64,000 bases of DNA from the NCBI GenBank assembly GCA_028023455.1, contig JAQFVV010000455.1, positions 374,001-438,000 of the forward strand, read 5' to 3'. Below the pieces are notes generated by a model. It ran no database searches, was not told the DNA's origin, and worked only from the letters and a program-made list of their open reading frames with translations. Position 1 is the first letter of the stretch. Each line of letters starts with the position of its first letter. The translations under genes were made by a program, and so were the position numbers. This DNA is from Epiperipatus broadwayi (lineage: Eukaryota; Onychophora; Udeonychophora; Euonychophora; Peripatidae). This document shows, in pieces, positions 37,014-48,670 of the stretch.

Positions 37014-39230
37014 TTAATAGAGTGAATATCAAATCAGCAATTCTGTTAATATAGCCTCATCAAAATTGGCTTTACGTTAAATTTACAAAGTAGAGAAATT
37101 TTTCTGTCCATTATAAGAGACAACTAGATAGAGAGTTAATTCATATGAAAAGTCAAAACTATTCATAAGAATTTAAAAGAAGCCGATTTTATTGACAGTA
37201 GGTTATGAAAAAAAGTAAAAGATTGGGTAATCTTTTTATTGTACAACAATTCTAAATAATATTAATTTTATTTAAACATGTAAATATAACTATGCTTTAT
37301 AAAAATAGTGATAATGCATTCACCTGCCATTCCTGTTGTCTGGGTTTGCATCTGAACCATGTAAAAAAAATTTAAGTTCCTATTTAACTTAACAGTTTTT
37401 AGTCAACTACAATCCAGAGCGAGCCAACCAATATTGTTAGGTAAATGACATTCAGTATAAGCTTTCTTTATAATGCTTTTCCCTTCATTGATTCTATATA
37501 AAGGGCTGTTAGAAAGACCTCTGTCTTGCAATTAACTATTTGAGAGCTGGTTTAGATTGTGTTTTTAAATTATGCTCGCACGCAAAAACTGAGGTTTAAA
37601 AGTGAGTATAAGAAATTAAAATATCGGTAAAATGCTTTCAAAATAAAATTTTATTTAAATATTACTGAATATCAATGAAATCTATGATAATTCGAATAGA
37701 ACATTTGAGACCAATATGATAAACACACACTCACATATATTTAATATCTTCATTTGCATAAGCAATTTAAAGTATCATTAATTACTTTTTATGTTTCTGC
37801 TTTTCTTATTTTCTAAAATTATTTATGCTTTTCATAAGCTTGGTTTCTTGTCAAGTAAATTTATTTTATACTTAAATTTATTCCGTACGCGATTATGAGG
37901 CTTATTCAATAGAAAACGTTCTTAATATAAAGCGACATAATTGCATTTCGGTAACTAATAGAGATTTAAACTAAGAAATTCATTTAATAACTTATGAAAA
38001 TGATTGATTAATATGTCATTTTTATAGTTTATTTATTTACTTCTAAAATCAATTCGTATATAAACTTATATATGCATTCAAGCTGTAGTATTAATTATTT
38101 ATGCAAACTTTGTTATTGCCTATTGTTTAATATAAATAGACAAATAGAGATTATTGAAAAAAAATATCCAGTAAAAATAAACTGAATAACATAAACTTAA
38201 TAATAATAAATAATTTGTAAAGTAAAATAAGAAATGACTAACCGTTAAAACTTATGGTGGGTTATATAAAAGTAAATTGACAATCAATATTTATTTGCTT
38301 ATAACGTTCATCATCAATTTCAAACATTTTCATCAAATTGCACGATGAAGATTTATCTGAATTTAATACAATTTTTACAATTCTTAACTTCTTTTCTTTA
38401 CATCATTCCAAAAACTTCTGCATTTTCTATATGTATCAAATATGTGCTGTCTTTTTACATATCTCAACATTTTTTGAGACTCGATATAAAGTTTTAATTA
38501 TTTATTTGGTATCAACTCTTCTATTAAATATCCATTCCTGCACTATTTTCATTTTTTATTCCGTCAAAAATATCAGTAATAGTTACTATAATTTAATGTG
38601 CATCTGGAAAATTTATTATAGCCCTTCTTTGGCAATCCATTTTAGATAAGTACACGAATGATCATTATTAATTATTTAATAAGCAAGACATTATATCATT
38701 TTTAGCCCAAGTAAAAACTTTAAAGCTTAATTAAGATTAATATATCTATTTTTACTAATCAGAACCACATTATATTATTAGCTCAATTCCATCCTTTGTT
38801 TTTCATTTGTAATAGTTTAAAAATACAGCTTTAATCTGGACAGTTATCTCAATTGGTTACCGAAATACCTCATAAATTGAAAATCTTATATAAAAAACAA
38901 TCAAAATTGCTGCCATAGATTGAAAACTTTTTTAAAGACTACCATAGTAAATAGCTGATTGATAATTAAAACAGTAAGCACAACTTGTTGATGACCACTA
39001 ATGGAGAATTTTCATATAAAGGCTCCATATGGGTATACACAAAATTTTTATTCCAGTAAACATACTAAAAGATAAATGAAGGCTGTTCATATTAAGCGTT
39101 TTAGATGTCCCATACAAAGTGTATTAGATGGAATAGAAATCTAAATATGTCAATGATAGCTGTTCATTCTCTGAATCTACTTTTTGATTCCTCTTTGTTC
39201 TGAAGACTGTATTATTGTTCTACATAGAGG
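37014..39230. other. Mostly unrecognised, one SINE-like head
   Basis: At about 37308-37360, AGTGATAATGCATTCACC followed by CTGGGTTTGCATCTGAACC looks like a degenerate tRNA-type box A/box B pair on the plus strand. The 103-codon frame at 38338-38649 is Phe/Ile/Tyr-rich and matches nothing I know. Confidence 0.35.
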
Positions 39231-39446
39231 TTAAACTCTCCATACAGTAGCACCACTCAGTGCAAGCCAGGTAATCAATGGATGCAGGAAAGTTGTGCAT
39301 AAATTTCCTATCTATTGCCTACTCATCCAATATCTCCAGACTAGTTTCCAGTTTGTGGATTTCATCAACGAGAAACTTGGAACTGAGACTACATCCATTG
39401 ATTACTCTGGTTTACACTGAGTGGGACTACTGTATGGAGAGTTTCA
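39231..39446. repeat. TIR element, family F copy 1
   Basis: Terminal inverted repeats of about 54 bp: AAACTCTCCATACAGTAG on the left against CTACTGTATGGAGAGTTT on the right, and GGTAATCAATGGATG against CATCCATTGATTACTC. The interior carries CATCCAATATCTCCAGACTA followed by GTTTCCAG, the family core also seen at 47673 and 50886. No coding capacity. Confidence 0.75.
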
Positions 39447-40913
39447 CTTCTGTGTAAACCACTTATTTAAGCATAAAGAATGGTGATCATGTGATGTTTA
39501 GTGATTTAATATTATTGCTCTACTACTGAGTTTAAGAACTCCAAATAAGCACTGACAAAATTTATTTTTTACAATACTTTCTTTTGAAGCATATAAGCAT
39601 TTTTTAAATAATAAATTATATTTAATAAAAACTCCATCCATGCTATTACTTTTATCTGCTGTATTTTTATCTGTACTAATAGTTTTAACAAGATATTTAT
39701 AATTGTTAACTTCTATTAATATTCTACATTATTACGAATCTATTCTTTTTCTAGAATAGCTGTTAATTACAATTTGTCTTTTTAGCTTTTAAAGGACTTA
39801 ATTTATTTAAGTCCATTTCATTCCATTCTTATTTCAAATACTCAATTGACAATTTTGGTCATGTTAGCTCTTTTTGCATAGAATTGTAATATTCATAAAA
39901 ATTATTTAACAAAATATTTTTTATTTGAATTCCATTTTTAAAATGGAAATTAATTTTAGAAGAGACCTCATAAAAGGATGAAATATATCTTAAAATTTAA
40001 AATCAAACTTATTATTATTAAAATGTCACAATTTTTTTTGACCACTGTTTATGAATGCTATTCTTGTTAGCTAGTAAAAACAGTTTCCACTTTATTGTAA
40101 CTACATTTATACAACATCTAAAAAACAAATAATTTTGAATAAAATCTAATTGTAACCATGTTGTCTTTTGGTTTAAAATGAATACTTTACCAATATATTG
40201 CAAAAATAAGCTTAAATACGTAAATAAATTACAGAATATTTAAATGTTTCAGAAATACTAAAATAATAAAGTATGCTCTGAAATGTCTGAGATCAAATAA
40301 TCTACCAACCAGTAATAGTGTCAGTTTGTTTATATTATAGTAAATTGGGGCATTGCTAGCTTGATTTCATATTCAAATTTATGTGGAATTTGTACATTAT
40401 TAAATGAGGTCTGTATGATACTGACATCTTCAGATTTTTTAAACTAATAATTTAATTGTGATTTCTAAGCATAAAAAGTGTACCATGAAACTAAAATTAT
40501 AGATAGCCCCCCAAAAAATGTCAATGATAGTAATACCAAAATAACACCTCAAAAATTAGTAACATTGTAACTGCTGCAGTCCAAGAAATATTAATTTATT
40601 GTTTTTCTTTAATTTTTTATCTGAATTTAGATTTCAGATACATAAAGTCATACTTAAAAAAAAACAATAGAAAATTAGAATTTATTTTCTTTGCCCACTT
40701 TTTTTATATAATTCTAATATGAGCAAATGAATCTAATTTATTTTTTTAGTTCGCTTAAATGTAGTATTCTTTATAGGTGATTCATAATAATCTTGATAAA
40801 GATTTTATAAATGTCTAATAAAACTGTAATTTTGATCATCTGTTTTTTTCATTTTTAAATATCAACATTGTGATATGATTACTTAATCATTTTGTACATC
40901 TTTATTATTTAGA
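39447..40913. other. No gene recognised
   Basis: AT-rich DNA. The minus-strand frame at 40018-40203 (61 codons) is not convincing. Confidence 0.4.
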
Positions 40914-41135
40914 TTAAATATTCCAAATTGATTCAACTGTTGCTCAGTTGGTTAGTTAGAGCATTACCTTAAAATTCAATTTTCAAGAATCTAAGGGTGT
41001 ATGTTCGATTCCCATGCTAGTATTGTCACTTGTCAGGCCAACAACACATGAAGAGAGAGGAACACCTCTCAAAACATTGTGTATATCTTAACCTGTGTGC
41101 TATTACTAACAGTTGAATGTATTTGGAATATTTAA
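40914..41135 (+). repeat. tRNA-like head enclosed by ~28 bp inverted repeats
   Basis: Left end 40914-40941 (TTAAATATTCCAAATTGATT...) and right end 41108-41135 are inverted copies with about three mismatches. Just inside the left repeat is a clear tRNA-like promoter: TTGCTCAGTTGGTTAG (box A-like, from 40941) and TGTTCGATTCCC (box B, 41002-41013). Downstream is a unique body containing GAAGAGAGAGGAACACCTCTC. The layout combines SINE (pol III promoter) and MITE (terminal inverted repeats) features. It is not a functional tRNA, because the intervening arms do not fold into a normal cloverleaf by eye. Confidence 0.6.
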
Positions 41136-41271
41136 ATAAAGTTAAATTTTTCTAAAGACATTCAATACTTATATTAAAAATATAAATATTTTAATATATA
41201 AATACAAATAATACACATTACTTTTCTTTATTTTCATTTGAAAACAAAAAAAAGCACTCTTATTTCAGGTA

Positions 41272-42860
41272 TTACTTGGTATGTGATGCACCATGGTTTC
41301 TCCTTTCTTTGCATCAGGAATCTGTCAGCCTCTATGCCCAGAGAAGCCTGTTAACCATCTTCCCTTTCCATTCCTCACCCTATGTTTTTCCTGTATTCTT
41401 CTCTTTCCTGATCCATCTCATTTTCACAACATTACCTTTGTCCACTCTATGGTTTTTATATCTAGATCCTCATCTTTTTTCTAACCAGCATAAAAACCAA
41501 AAACCCACTTTCTGTATCATGACTTTGCTTATATTTATTCTCCCACAATTTCATTATTCATACTCTTTCTGCTTGTAGGCATTTACATTCAATTAACAGA
41601 TGCCTAATATTTTCTAATGCCTTACTTACATAACTTGCAGACTAAATCACCCATATTTTTTCATTTATGTGTATATTCCCTTGTTGCTAACAATCTTGTT
41701 CAAGTCTTAAATAGTAAACTACTTTGCTTGCTATTATCATTAATTAACTCTCACACAATATTGTTTATTTCTATATATATTTAAACTCTTTTTTACTCTC
41801 CATACTAGTTCTCCATCTCTTCAACTTCCTATTTTTTATTAATGCATTTATTCTTCTATCCTATTTCTTGCCACTATAATACTCAACAATTGTAATACAA
41901 TTATTCCACCTTTTACATAAGTAGATCGTTTTTATACAAATCTTCTGCATACCATATTATCTGACTCATCCATTTTGATGCCTGTCCTTTACTCATAATC
42001 CAATTGAATACTATTTTGGCTATACACTTATTATTCACCAATTGCAATCTATCAAACCTTTTCATTTTGTTATTTGCATTTCTCATATAAAAACTTGACC
42101 ATCCCATTTCTCCTTGAATTGCCTCCTTTGCCATCCACACATCTGCATTTAATGTATTTCTTCCTACTCTTTGTACTTTTTTCTAAGTCATTAAACATCC
42201 TTTTACTAACACATAACACATCATTACCATAAACTGATCTGCTACTGCCACTCTCTTTCATACAATTCTAGCTACAATAATTTTTTTATATAAAACACTG
42301 TTGATTTCTTTATCAGCCCCTTTCTTTTCTTTGCTTCACTTATCAATTTTTTTTGTTATTTATCTAAGCAGTTTCTCTGATTACTTATGATGATTCCCAA
42401 ATAGTTATACCTATTGACCACATTTAACTTTATATCCCCCAATAAAAACTCTTTCTCTTCTTTTCCTCCAGCATTTATTATCATTATTTTTGATTTTTCT
42501 TCACTAAATTTAATCTCCATCTCTTTACCTTCTCTTATGCATGTCTTCAACATAACTTCCATATTTTCCCTACTTTCTCTGCACAAGAAAATATCATCAG
42601 CCAATAAAAAAACCTGATAATGTATATACTCCCTTGCTACCTATTAAATGTATCTATATACCTCTTCATAGCCTTTCTATTGCTCTCTCCATTTTTTCTC
42701 AAACATAACAAAAACAAAATAGGTGACATAAAGCTAAAGCATCCTTGCCTTAGTCCCATCCCATTTTTAACTTTAACTGATTCTATATATCCTGGTCTGC
42801 TGGGTCCCCCAAGTGTCAATAGTTATCCTTATGAAACTATTCAATGATTACTTGCATGGT
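41272..42860 (-). pseudogene. LINE reverse transcriptase relic with zinc-binding C-terminus
   Basis: Minus strand, about 1.6 kb, 5'-truncated. In order: VKVKNGMGLRQGC and MSPILFLLCL (42780-42690, the palm segment with the RQG motif); ADDIFLCRESRENMEVMLKT (42604 on), the catalytic x-A-D-D with Leu in place of the usual Tyr/Phe; KFSEEKSKIMIIN and NVVNRYNYLGIIIS. Then SRSVYGNDVLCVSKR and WMAKEAIQGEMGWSSFYMRN (42140 on). Finally LVCKLCK, matching the zinc-binding end of the copy at 25286. Pieces sit in several frames with stops, so it is dead. The plus-strand frames at 41276-41578 and 42414-42617 are its antisense. Its 3' end lies about 140 bp from the TIR/tRNA-like element. Confidence 0.8.
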
Positions 42861-44809
42861 CAACATTTTATATACTTACTTACATTGATCCACAAATTGA
42901 TGTTGTACTTTAAATTGTAATGGAGTTTCATTTTGCCCTAACAATAATTTAATTTCCTATAAAATGCTTATATTAACCATAGTAATCAAAGTTATTTGTT
43001 TTGTAATAATTGTATTGCTGCTTAATGTATTATTTTCAGATTTATTTTTTAGTTGTATTATACTATTTTCAAATTTCAAACCCCTTTTTTATTTTTAAAA
43101 ATGTATCATCTGTTTGGTTTTTTTTAATTAGTATATGAATGGTGGGTTTATCATATGGGCAAAATACATGTTTTTATAGCTCCAGAGTTGATAAAATTAT
43201 CTTGGTTGTACTCACTTAGAAATCTCAACAGGCGAAGCATAGAATTAATAATTAGTAAAGTAGAGAAATTATTAAAGATATATTGAAAGAAATTACAAAG
43301 AATGAAAATCCATTTAAAAAAAAAAGGAAATTGATAGATTACACTTAGAAGTAAAACTAAACTAGTTTGATAAATTCTTTACAAAGATTTATGACACAAT
43401 AATAATAAATAATTCATGATGAGAATTACATTTTGTAATAATAACCAACATGGATAACAAAATATGTTATATATATAAATCAAAGAAGTCATTAATGAAT
43501 AAAACGTTTCTGATTATAACTCAACCAATGTTAATTTTAAATCAATTCAATTCAAATATATAGTTCATTAACGTCAATTTCTATATCGTACGTGTTTATT
43601 TAAATTTATCCATGCGTCACGTGATTTTCAATCTTTACATAAAATAAAAATGTTAATGTTGCAAAATTTTGTATCAAACTTCAAGCGGAAAATAATCGCT
43701 ATAATTTTAAAAAAAATAAAAAAACATTGTCAGTTAATATTAGTTTAAGAATTGTCTATATATTTGTTTATTCACTTAATTATCTGATCAACATAAATAT
43801 GTTTACCTACTTATCTATCTTTCTATTTACTTTTCTATTTTTCAATCTATCTATATGATAATATACCTATTACATGTCTATCTACATAAGTATCTATCTA
43901 TCTTGTGCGGTTATGTATATATCTAGACACTTACTTAGTGGATGGTAAATAAAGATGTATTTTTTTAATTATAGTCAAACAACATATAAATAAATTTACC
44001 ATCATTAATTATACTCTAGAAAATTTACATACATTTCATAAGCATACATCATACTTAATAAAATTAATGTATATAAAATATTCAGATTAATGCAGAAACT
44101 GGACTGTTAGAAAATTGCAGATAATCTAGCAAAGTGTGTGCGAGAGATATTATATCAAGATAAGACACATAAATAGACACAGTTTTCTTAGCGTATTGTA
44201 AAAATTTATATATACATTGATGAAAAATAAGTTTACAATTAGAGATCTTGTTTTCTAAAAAGATTAAATGATTTAATTTTGTGTACTTATATATATATAT
44301 GTGTGTGTATATTATTTTGTTATGAGTGAATTAAGTCTTGTGATAGATTTATTTGCCATAATATTTCTTTATTCCAAATATATTGATATGACCCAACTGG
44401 TATTGTAAATAATACCTCAGTAAATACACAAGATCGGTACAGACGGCAGTAGAAGTACGTTTAAAGAAATATACCAGTGCATCAAGTTAGAAGGTGAAAA
44501 AGCAATCACATTCATTGTTGTTTTCTATATAGGAGTCAAGAACCAAACTTATGGTTTAGCATTAATAATATTAGATAAAAAGAATAACTTTAATTCTGAG
44601 CTAGATTTCATCTCCTCAATCAACTGGTATGGGGAATGACTGATAATAATGTAAGGCAAGTTGGTTTGAGTGAGCCTTAGTCGACATATAGGCATGAAAT
44701 ATATAGACCATAAAATAATTATGATTCCAAAACATTAAAGATACATCACCATTTACAATGATAGTAAATAAAATGGAAGCTGAAATTTCAAATTGTCAAT
44801 GTTAAAATA
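42861..44809. other. No gene; degenerate ATCT microsatellite
   Basis: 43803-43912 is a degenerate (ATCT)n tract. A mixed TA/TG run is at 44288-44310. The last few hundred bases may include gag remnants of the gypsy element that follows, but none is recognisable. Confidence 0.4.
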
Positions 44810-46140
44810 AGGACTGCATATGTTATTGTTGCAGAAAAAAGCATTATCTGAAGAAAATCTGCAAGTTTTAAAAATGAAAAATGTCATGATAAAAGTGGTT
44901 TATGTTTGGACTTCATATCATGAGGAAGAGTGTGAAGAGAAAAAACATATCAAAAAATAAATGAAGTGGAATATTTTCTGTGTCCTATATATGGTAAAAA
45001 AAAAAAAAGTGATATGGTGTAGAATTGTTGTTAATATCACAGTGATTGGACAAAAATAGTTTGGAAGTGTGAAAAGAATGTTATACTTGAAAAAACTGAT
45101 GTGGCAGTCACTAATGTAAATGATAATAGAATAGAAATATGGATAAGTGATGGAAACTGTTAACATAAAATTCAGACTAATATTTTTACCTCTTTACATC
45201 ATGAAGCATGACCTAACTTTTATTCTGGGAAAAAAATGGTTCAAACAATTACATTGATATAATTAAAAGAGCTGAAAATACATCCAGTCAACATGGAATT
45301 GATAAAAGAGATGCTACTAATTGTAGGTAGTCCATGTAAGATTTCATTTGCATTAAGGTTATAAGTGAAGAAACAATTCCCAGGCTGGTTAAAAGAAGCA
45401 TTTAAACTCCAATAGAAGAGATGTCATGGGCCATTCCAGCTGTGGTTATACCAAAGGTGAACTGTTTATTGATGCAAAGATTAGCACATAATGCTCAATA
45501 ATTATATCAATAAGAAAGCTCATCCAATACTAAATGTGCAGGCAATGATAGCATCATTACAAAAAGCATTTCTTTTGCTAAAATCAAGTCTGCATTCTAT
45601 CAATTCCCCATCATAACTAGAATGGTTTAATTATTAGCTATGTGCACCCACTTCGGTTTATTTAAGTACAAAAATTACCTTATGGGGCAACACAAGCACC
45701 AAATATGTTTCAGGCAAAAATGGATAGTTTACTTCAAGATACAAAAGGTGTTGTTTCTCGCCTTGATGATGTTCTAATAACTGTAGAAACAGAAAACAAA
45801 TTATCAGTCAGCATTTCTGTTTAATATTAGAGCTAAATTGGATAAAATTGGTATAGAATTAAATCACTAAATGCATTTGGACTATCCCTGAAATTAAGTT
45901 TTTGGGACATGTAATTAATCATAAAGGAAAATACTCTATTCAAAAAATATAAAAGCCATAAAAAAATGATTAAAAAAAAGATATATAGACATTTTAGGTT
46001 TTCTCATATTTTTTGCCTCTAAAAGAAAAAGTGTGTTTTACTATATCATTATACCAATTGTTAAGAAAAAAAATAGTGATTGAAATGGAATGCAGAGCAT
46101 GAAAACCTTTCGATAGAGCTAAATGTCCTTAATTTCTAAT
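44810..46140 (+). pseudogene. Ty3/gypsy retrotransposon relic (zinc knuckle, RT)
   Basis: Frame-broken text in canonical order. A zinc-knuckle-like pair occurs at about 44820-44905 (CYCCRKKHYLKKICKF, then KCHDKSG). GKKWFKQL at about 45228 matches the segment after protease. MSWAIPAVVIPK lies at 45420-45455. The RT palm follows: HFGLFKYKN (45649 on), PYGATQAPNMFQAKMDSLLQ in composite frames (45680-45740), then GVVSRLDDVLIT, where the usual Y-L-D-D is R-L-D-D. Next come IKFLGHVINHKGKYSIQ (45890-45945) and KWNAEHEN (46085), the start of the RNase H tether region. Stops and shifts are frequent; integrase and LTRs are not seen. Confidence 0.8.
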
Positions 46141-46509
46141 AACGTTATTCTCTAAAGTCAATGTAGATAGAGTATATTAAAAGAAAAATAACAACCAATA
46201 AACTATCCCTCTCTAACCTTTTAAAATACTTTATTACACATAAAATACACATAATTCTCTAAACATAATGGAAAATCCTGAATAATCATTAATCTTATCT
46301 CAACTTATATTTGTCAACCATATATATATGACCATGTTAATTCCTTCATTCTCAATATTCTTGCATATCATTTATGAAATAAAGCTAGTACTTGTATGCT
46401 TTTAGTTGGCATAAGTAGATGGCATTTTCATCACTGCACCTAAACTGATCATCACAGCAATCCAAAATGAATTGCAAGCATACACTACCTAATATTAAAA
46501 TTCCACAGT

Positions 46510-47275
46510 TGAAAATGAATTAAACAGAATTAATTATCTGGATTTAATAATGCAGATGCTATCTATCGACCTTAATTATAGTATGAAAATCAAACCACTA
46601 CACATTAGAGGGTACATCCATACAAAATCTAAAACTTGCAGAGCTCACATATTGGCAGGGCTAACTGCCTTTTTATTCCAGTATTACCATTTGTGAAAAT
46701 ATAAAGAAGAGTGAAGAAGAAATATCAACCAGTATGTTAATGATTTAATAAAGGTTGGTTATGATCACATAACTATCAATAAAAGAATTAGAACATTCTA
46801 TGAAAATATAAACAATCAAAACAATGATAAGAAACAATATATATGTCTGCCAAAAACACTGAGTGTTGCAAAAGAATTAATCAAGAAATTGCAGGGTAAA
46901 TTTAAAGTAGGTTTTCGAACCCCTCCCAACTCCAACAGAATGATTAACAATTCCAAGGACAAATTAGATTCAAAAGCAACACTAAATGTAGTATATAGGG
47001 TGACATGCCCTCAAGCAGACTACAAAGCTATATATTATGGAAAAATTCACGTTACTATAATGAATAGAATTGCTCAACACAAACATTTTTACAAAAGAGT
47101 ATTGAGCAAGAATGAAAGCAGCTCAGTGTTCGAATCTGCAAGTGCTACTATAATCTTTATTGAAAGGAATAATGTAGAAAGGAAGAGTAAGGGGGCATGG
47201 TTTATAGCAAGAGATGTAAACACAATAAACAAAAAAGATACATGCTATTCTATTTCAAAAAGATGGACTCCCTGA
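46510..47275 (+). pseudogene. Penelope-like element relic with GIY-YIG endonuclease
   Basis: The upstream fragment INYLDLIMQM with IRGYIHTKSKTCRAHILAG (46525-46660) corresponds to the end of the Penelope RT domain. After a shift, an open frame from about 46744 to 47275 gives KQYICLPKTLSVAKELIKKL, RTPPNSNRMINNSKDKLDSK and then the GIY-YIG module: NVVYRVTCPQADYKAIYYGK, IMNRIAQHKHF, SSVFESASATI. The zinc-binding CPxC just before the YYG motif has lost its second Cys (CPQA). The C-terminal ERKSKGAWFIAR and NTINKK match the domain's end. This endonuclease frame is about 175 codons without a stop, longer than expected for a very old relic. Confidence 0.85.
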
Positions 47276-47672
47276 ATGAACTTGCATAAATTTGCATAAA
47301 TTATTACAGTTAAAAGCTATGATTATGGAGAGAGAATCTCTGTAAACACTAAGCTGTGATGATGTGCTGGGAATATTAAGTTTTGTGAAAGAAATGTGAA
47401 ATAACATTGATATAAAAATTTAATTAGGTGATACTTCGGGCTCATCTAATGAGGAAAAGTTGTATAATGTATCTACAATTAGAGAGTTGAATAATGGGAA
47501 AAGGGATGCATTGATAAATTCCAAAAAGCATACACATATTGTATAGTGCTCACATTTTATGCTGTTATGACAAAATATATTACTACTAAAGTGTTCACAT
47601 ATATACACATATATCTCTAAAAGCACCAACACATCATGTGATCACCAATTCGTAGTCTGTTAATAACAGTAT

Positions 47673-47984
47673 AAAACTCTCCATAAAGTAGTGACACCAA
47701 GCACAAGTTTTAGGAATCAATGGATGCAAAAAGGTTTGTGCATAAAATCATTATCTAGTACCTACTTATCCAGTATCCCCAGACAAGTTTTTAGCTTATG
47801 GCTTTTGTCAGTGAGGATCCTTAGATTTGAGAGCATTTCACCAAGGCTTCTCACTGATGAAAGTTATAAGCTATAAAGTAGTCTGGAATATTGGGTGAGT
47901 AGGCATTAGATAGAGATTTTATGTACAAACCTTCTTGAATCCATTAATTACTAAAGCTTTACTTGGTGGCACTACTGTATGAAG
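47673..47984. repeat. TIR element, family F copy 2
   Basis: Begins AAACTCTCCATAAAGTAG and ends GGCACTACTGTATGAAG, the inverted counterpart. TTTTAGGAATCAATGGATG is mirrored by GAATCCATTAATTACTA. Interior arms carry CCAGTATCCCCAGACAAG against AGTCTGGAATATTGGGTGAG. The full ~310 bp structure is a palindrome with a small centre, and it separates two Penelope-like relics. The plus-strand frame at 47691-47876 is an accident of this repeat. Confidence 0.75.
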
Positions 47985-48204
47985 TCTATGCAAATTGTAT
48001 ATTTTAATGGGGTCAGCTGCATTAAAATATATGATGTAGGCTTAAAATTAAGATGCTTAAATAAATTATACTAAAAGCAAAGCAAACCATTGGAGATGAT
48101 CGTTATGTATTATGATATAGTTGCCCTATTGATTAGCCAATCCCACCTTCCTTTGAAGATGGATTTTATTAGTAAGTATATGTTAGACACTATTTTCATC
48201 AATT

Positions 48205-48670
48205 AGAATTTATTGTTACATGTCTTTGGAAGAATTCAAACTTCATTTCAACTTTTTAAATGTATTCTCCTGTTCATAATAATACACAGGTTTGTGGTCA
48301 CACATGGTGGAACACTATTACAAATATTCTGGAGACACATTAATAGTATATTCCCTTCTATTAAATTCACAATAGAATTAGACCAAAAACTCGAATTCTT
48401 AGATACTCTTCTGATATGGTTCTGTCATGGTAAAATGAAATTACAGTTTACAAGATCTCCTCCCACAAACTTAGAAAAATAATTTGCAGATATATCAAAT
48501 TATGCTAGAAAAATAAAAATTGGAGTAATATTACCACTATGAAATAGAGAGAAAAAAATTTGTTCAGAAACCAGTGACTTGATAGAAGAGAAATCCTACA
48601 TAAAACAAAATCTTGTTAAGAATTATTTATTCATCAGTTATTATTAAGAAAACTTTAAATAGGCAACAAA
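48205..48670 (+). pseudogene. Second Penelope-like RT relic
   Basis: The open frame at 48213-48482 encodes FWRHINSIFPSIKFTIELDQ and KLEFLDTLL, the Penelope pattern (HLNxxxPxIKFTxExxxxxLPFLDxLV) at the end of the RT palm. Then, out of frame, GVILPLWNREKKICSETSDL and IEEKSYIKQNLVKNYLF follow the usual post-RT helix (RAxxIC... LxxELxxLxxxFxxNGYP). It lacks fingers and palm motifs and has several breaks. Because it repeats a region already present at 46525, it is a separate insertion rather than part of the first copy. Sequence to about 49220 contains further lysine/asparagine-rich frames without clear motifs. Confidence 0.75.

Noticed and set aside
38338-38649. 103-codon plus-strand frame
   Set aside because: Phe/Ile/Tyr/Ser-rich text with no family motif; frames of this length are expected by chance in 64 kb and no neighbouring context supports it.
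40941-41016. Functional tRNA gene
   Set aside because: Box A and box B are good, but the arms do not form a normal cloverleaf by eye and the unit sits in a repeat with inverted ends; more likely a SINE-type promoter.
41276-41578. 100-codon plus-strand frame, hydrophobic and membrane-like
   Set aside because: It is the antisense of the LINE 3' end that is recognisable on the minus strand and is duplicated at 25286-25870.
42414-42617. 67-codon plus-strand frame
   Set aside because: Antisense shadow of the LINE reverse transcriptase segment containing the ADD motif.
44918-45166. 82-codon minus-strand frame
   Set aside because: Opposite strand of the gypsy relic, downstream of the zinc knuckle; hydrophobic by AT bias.
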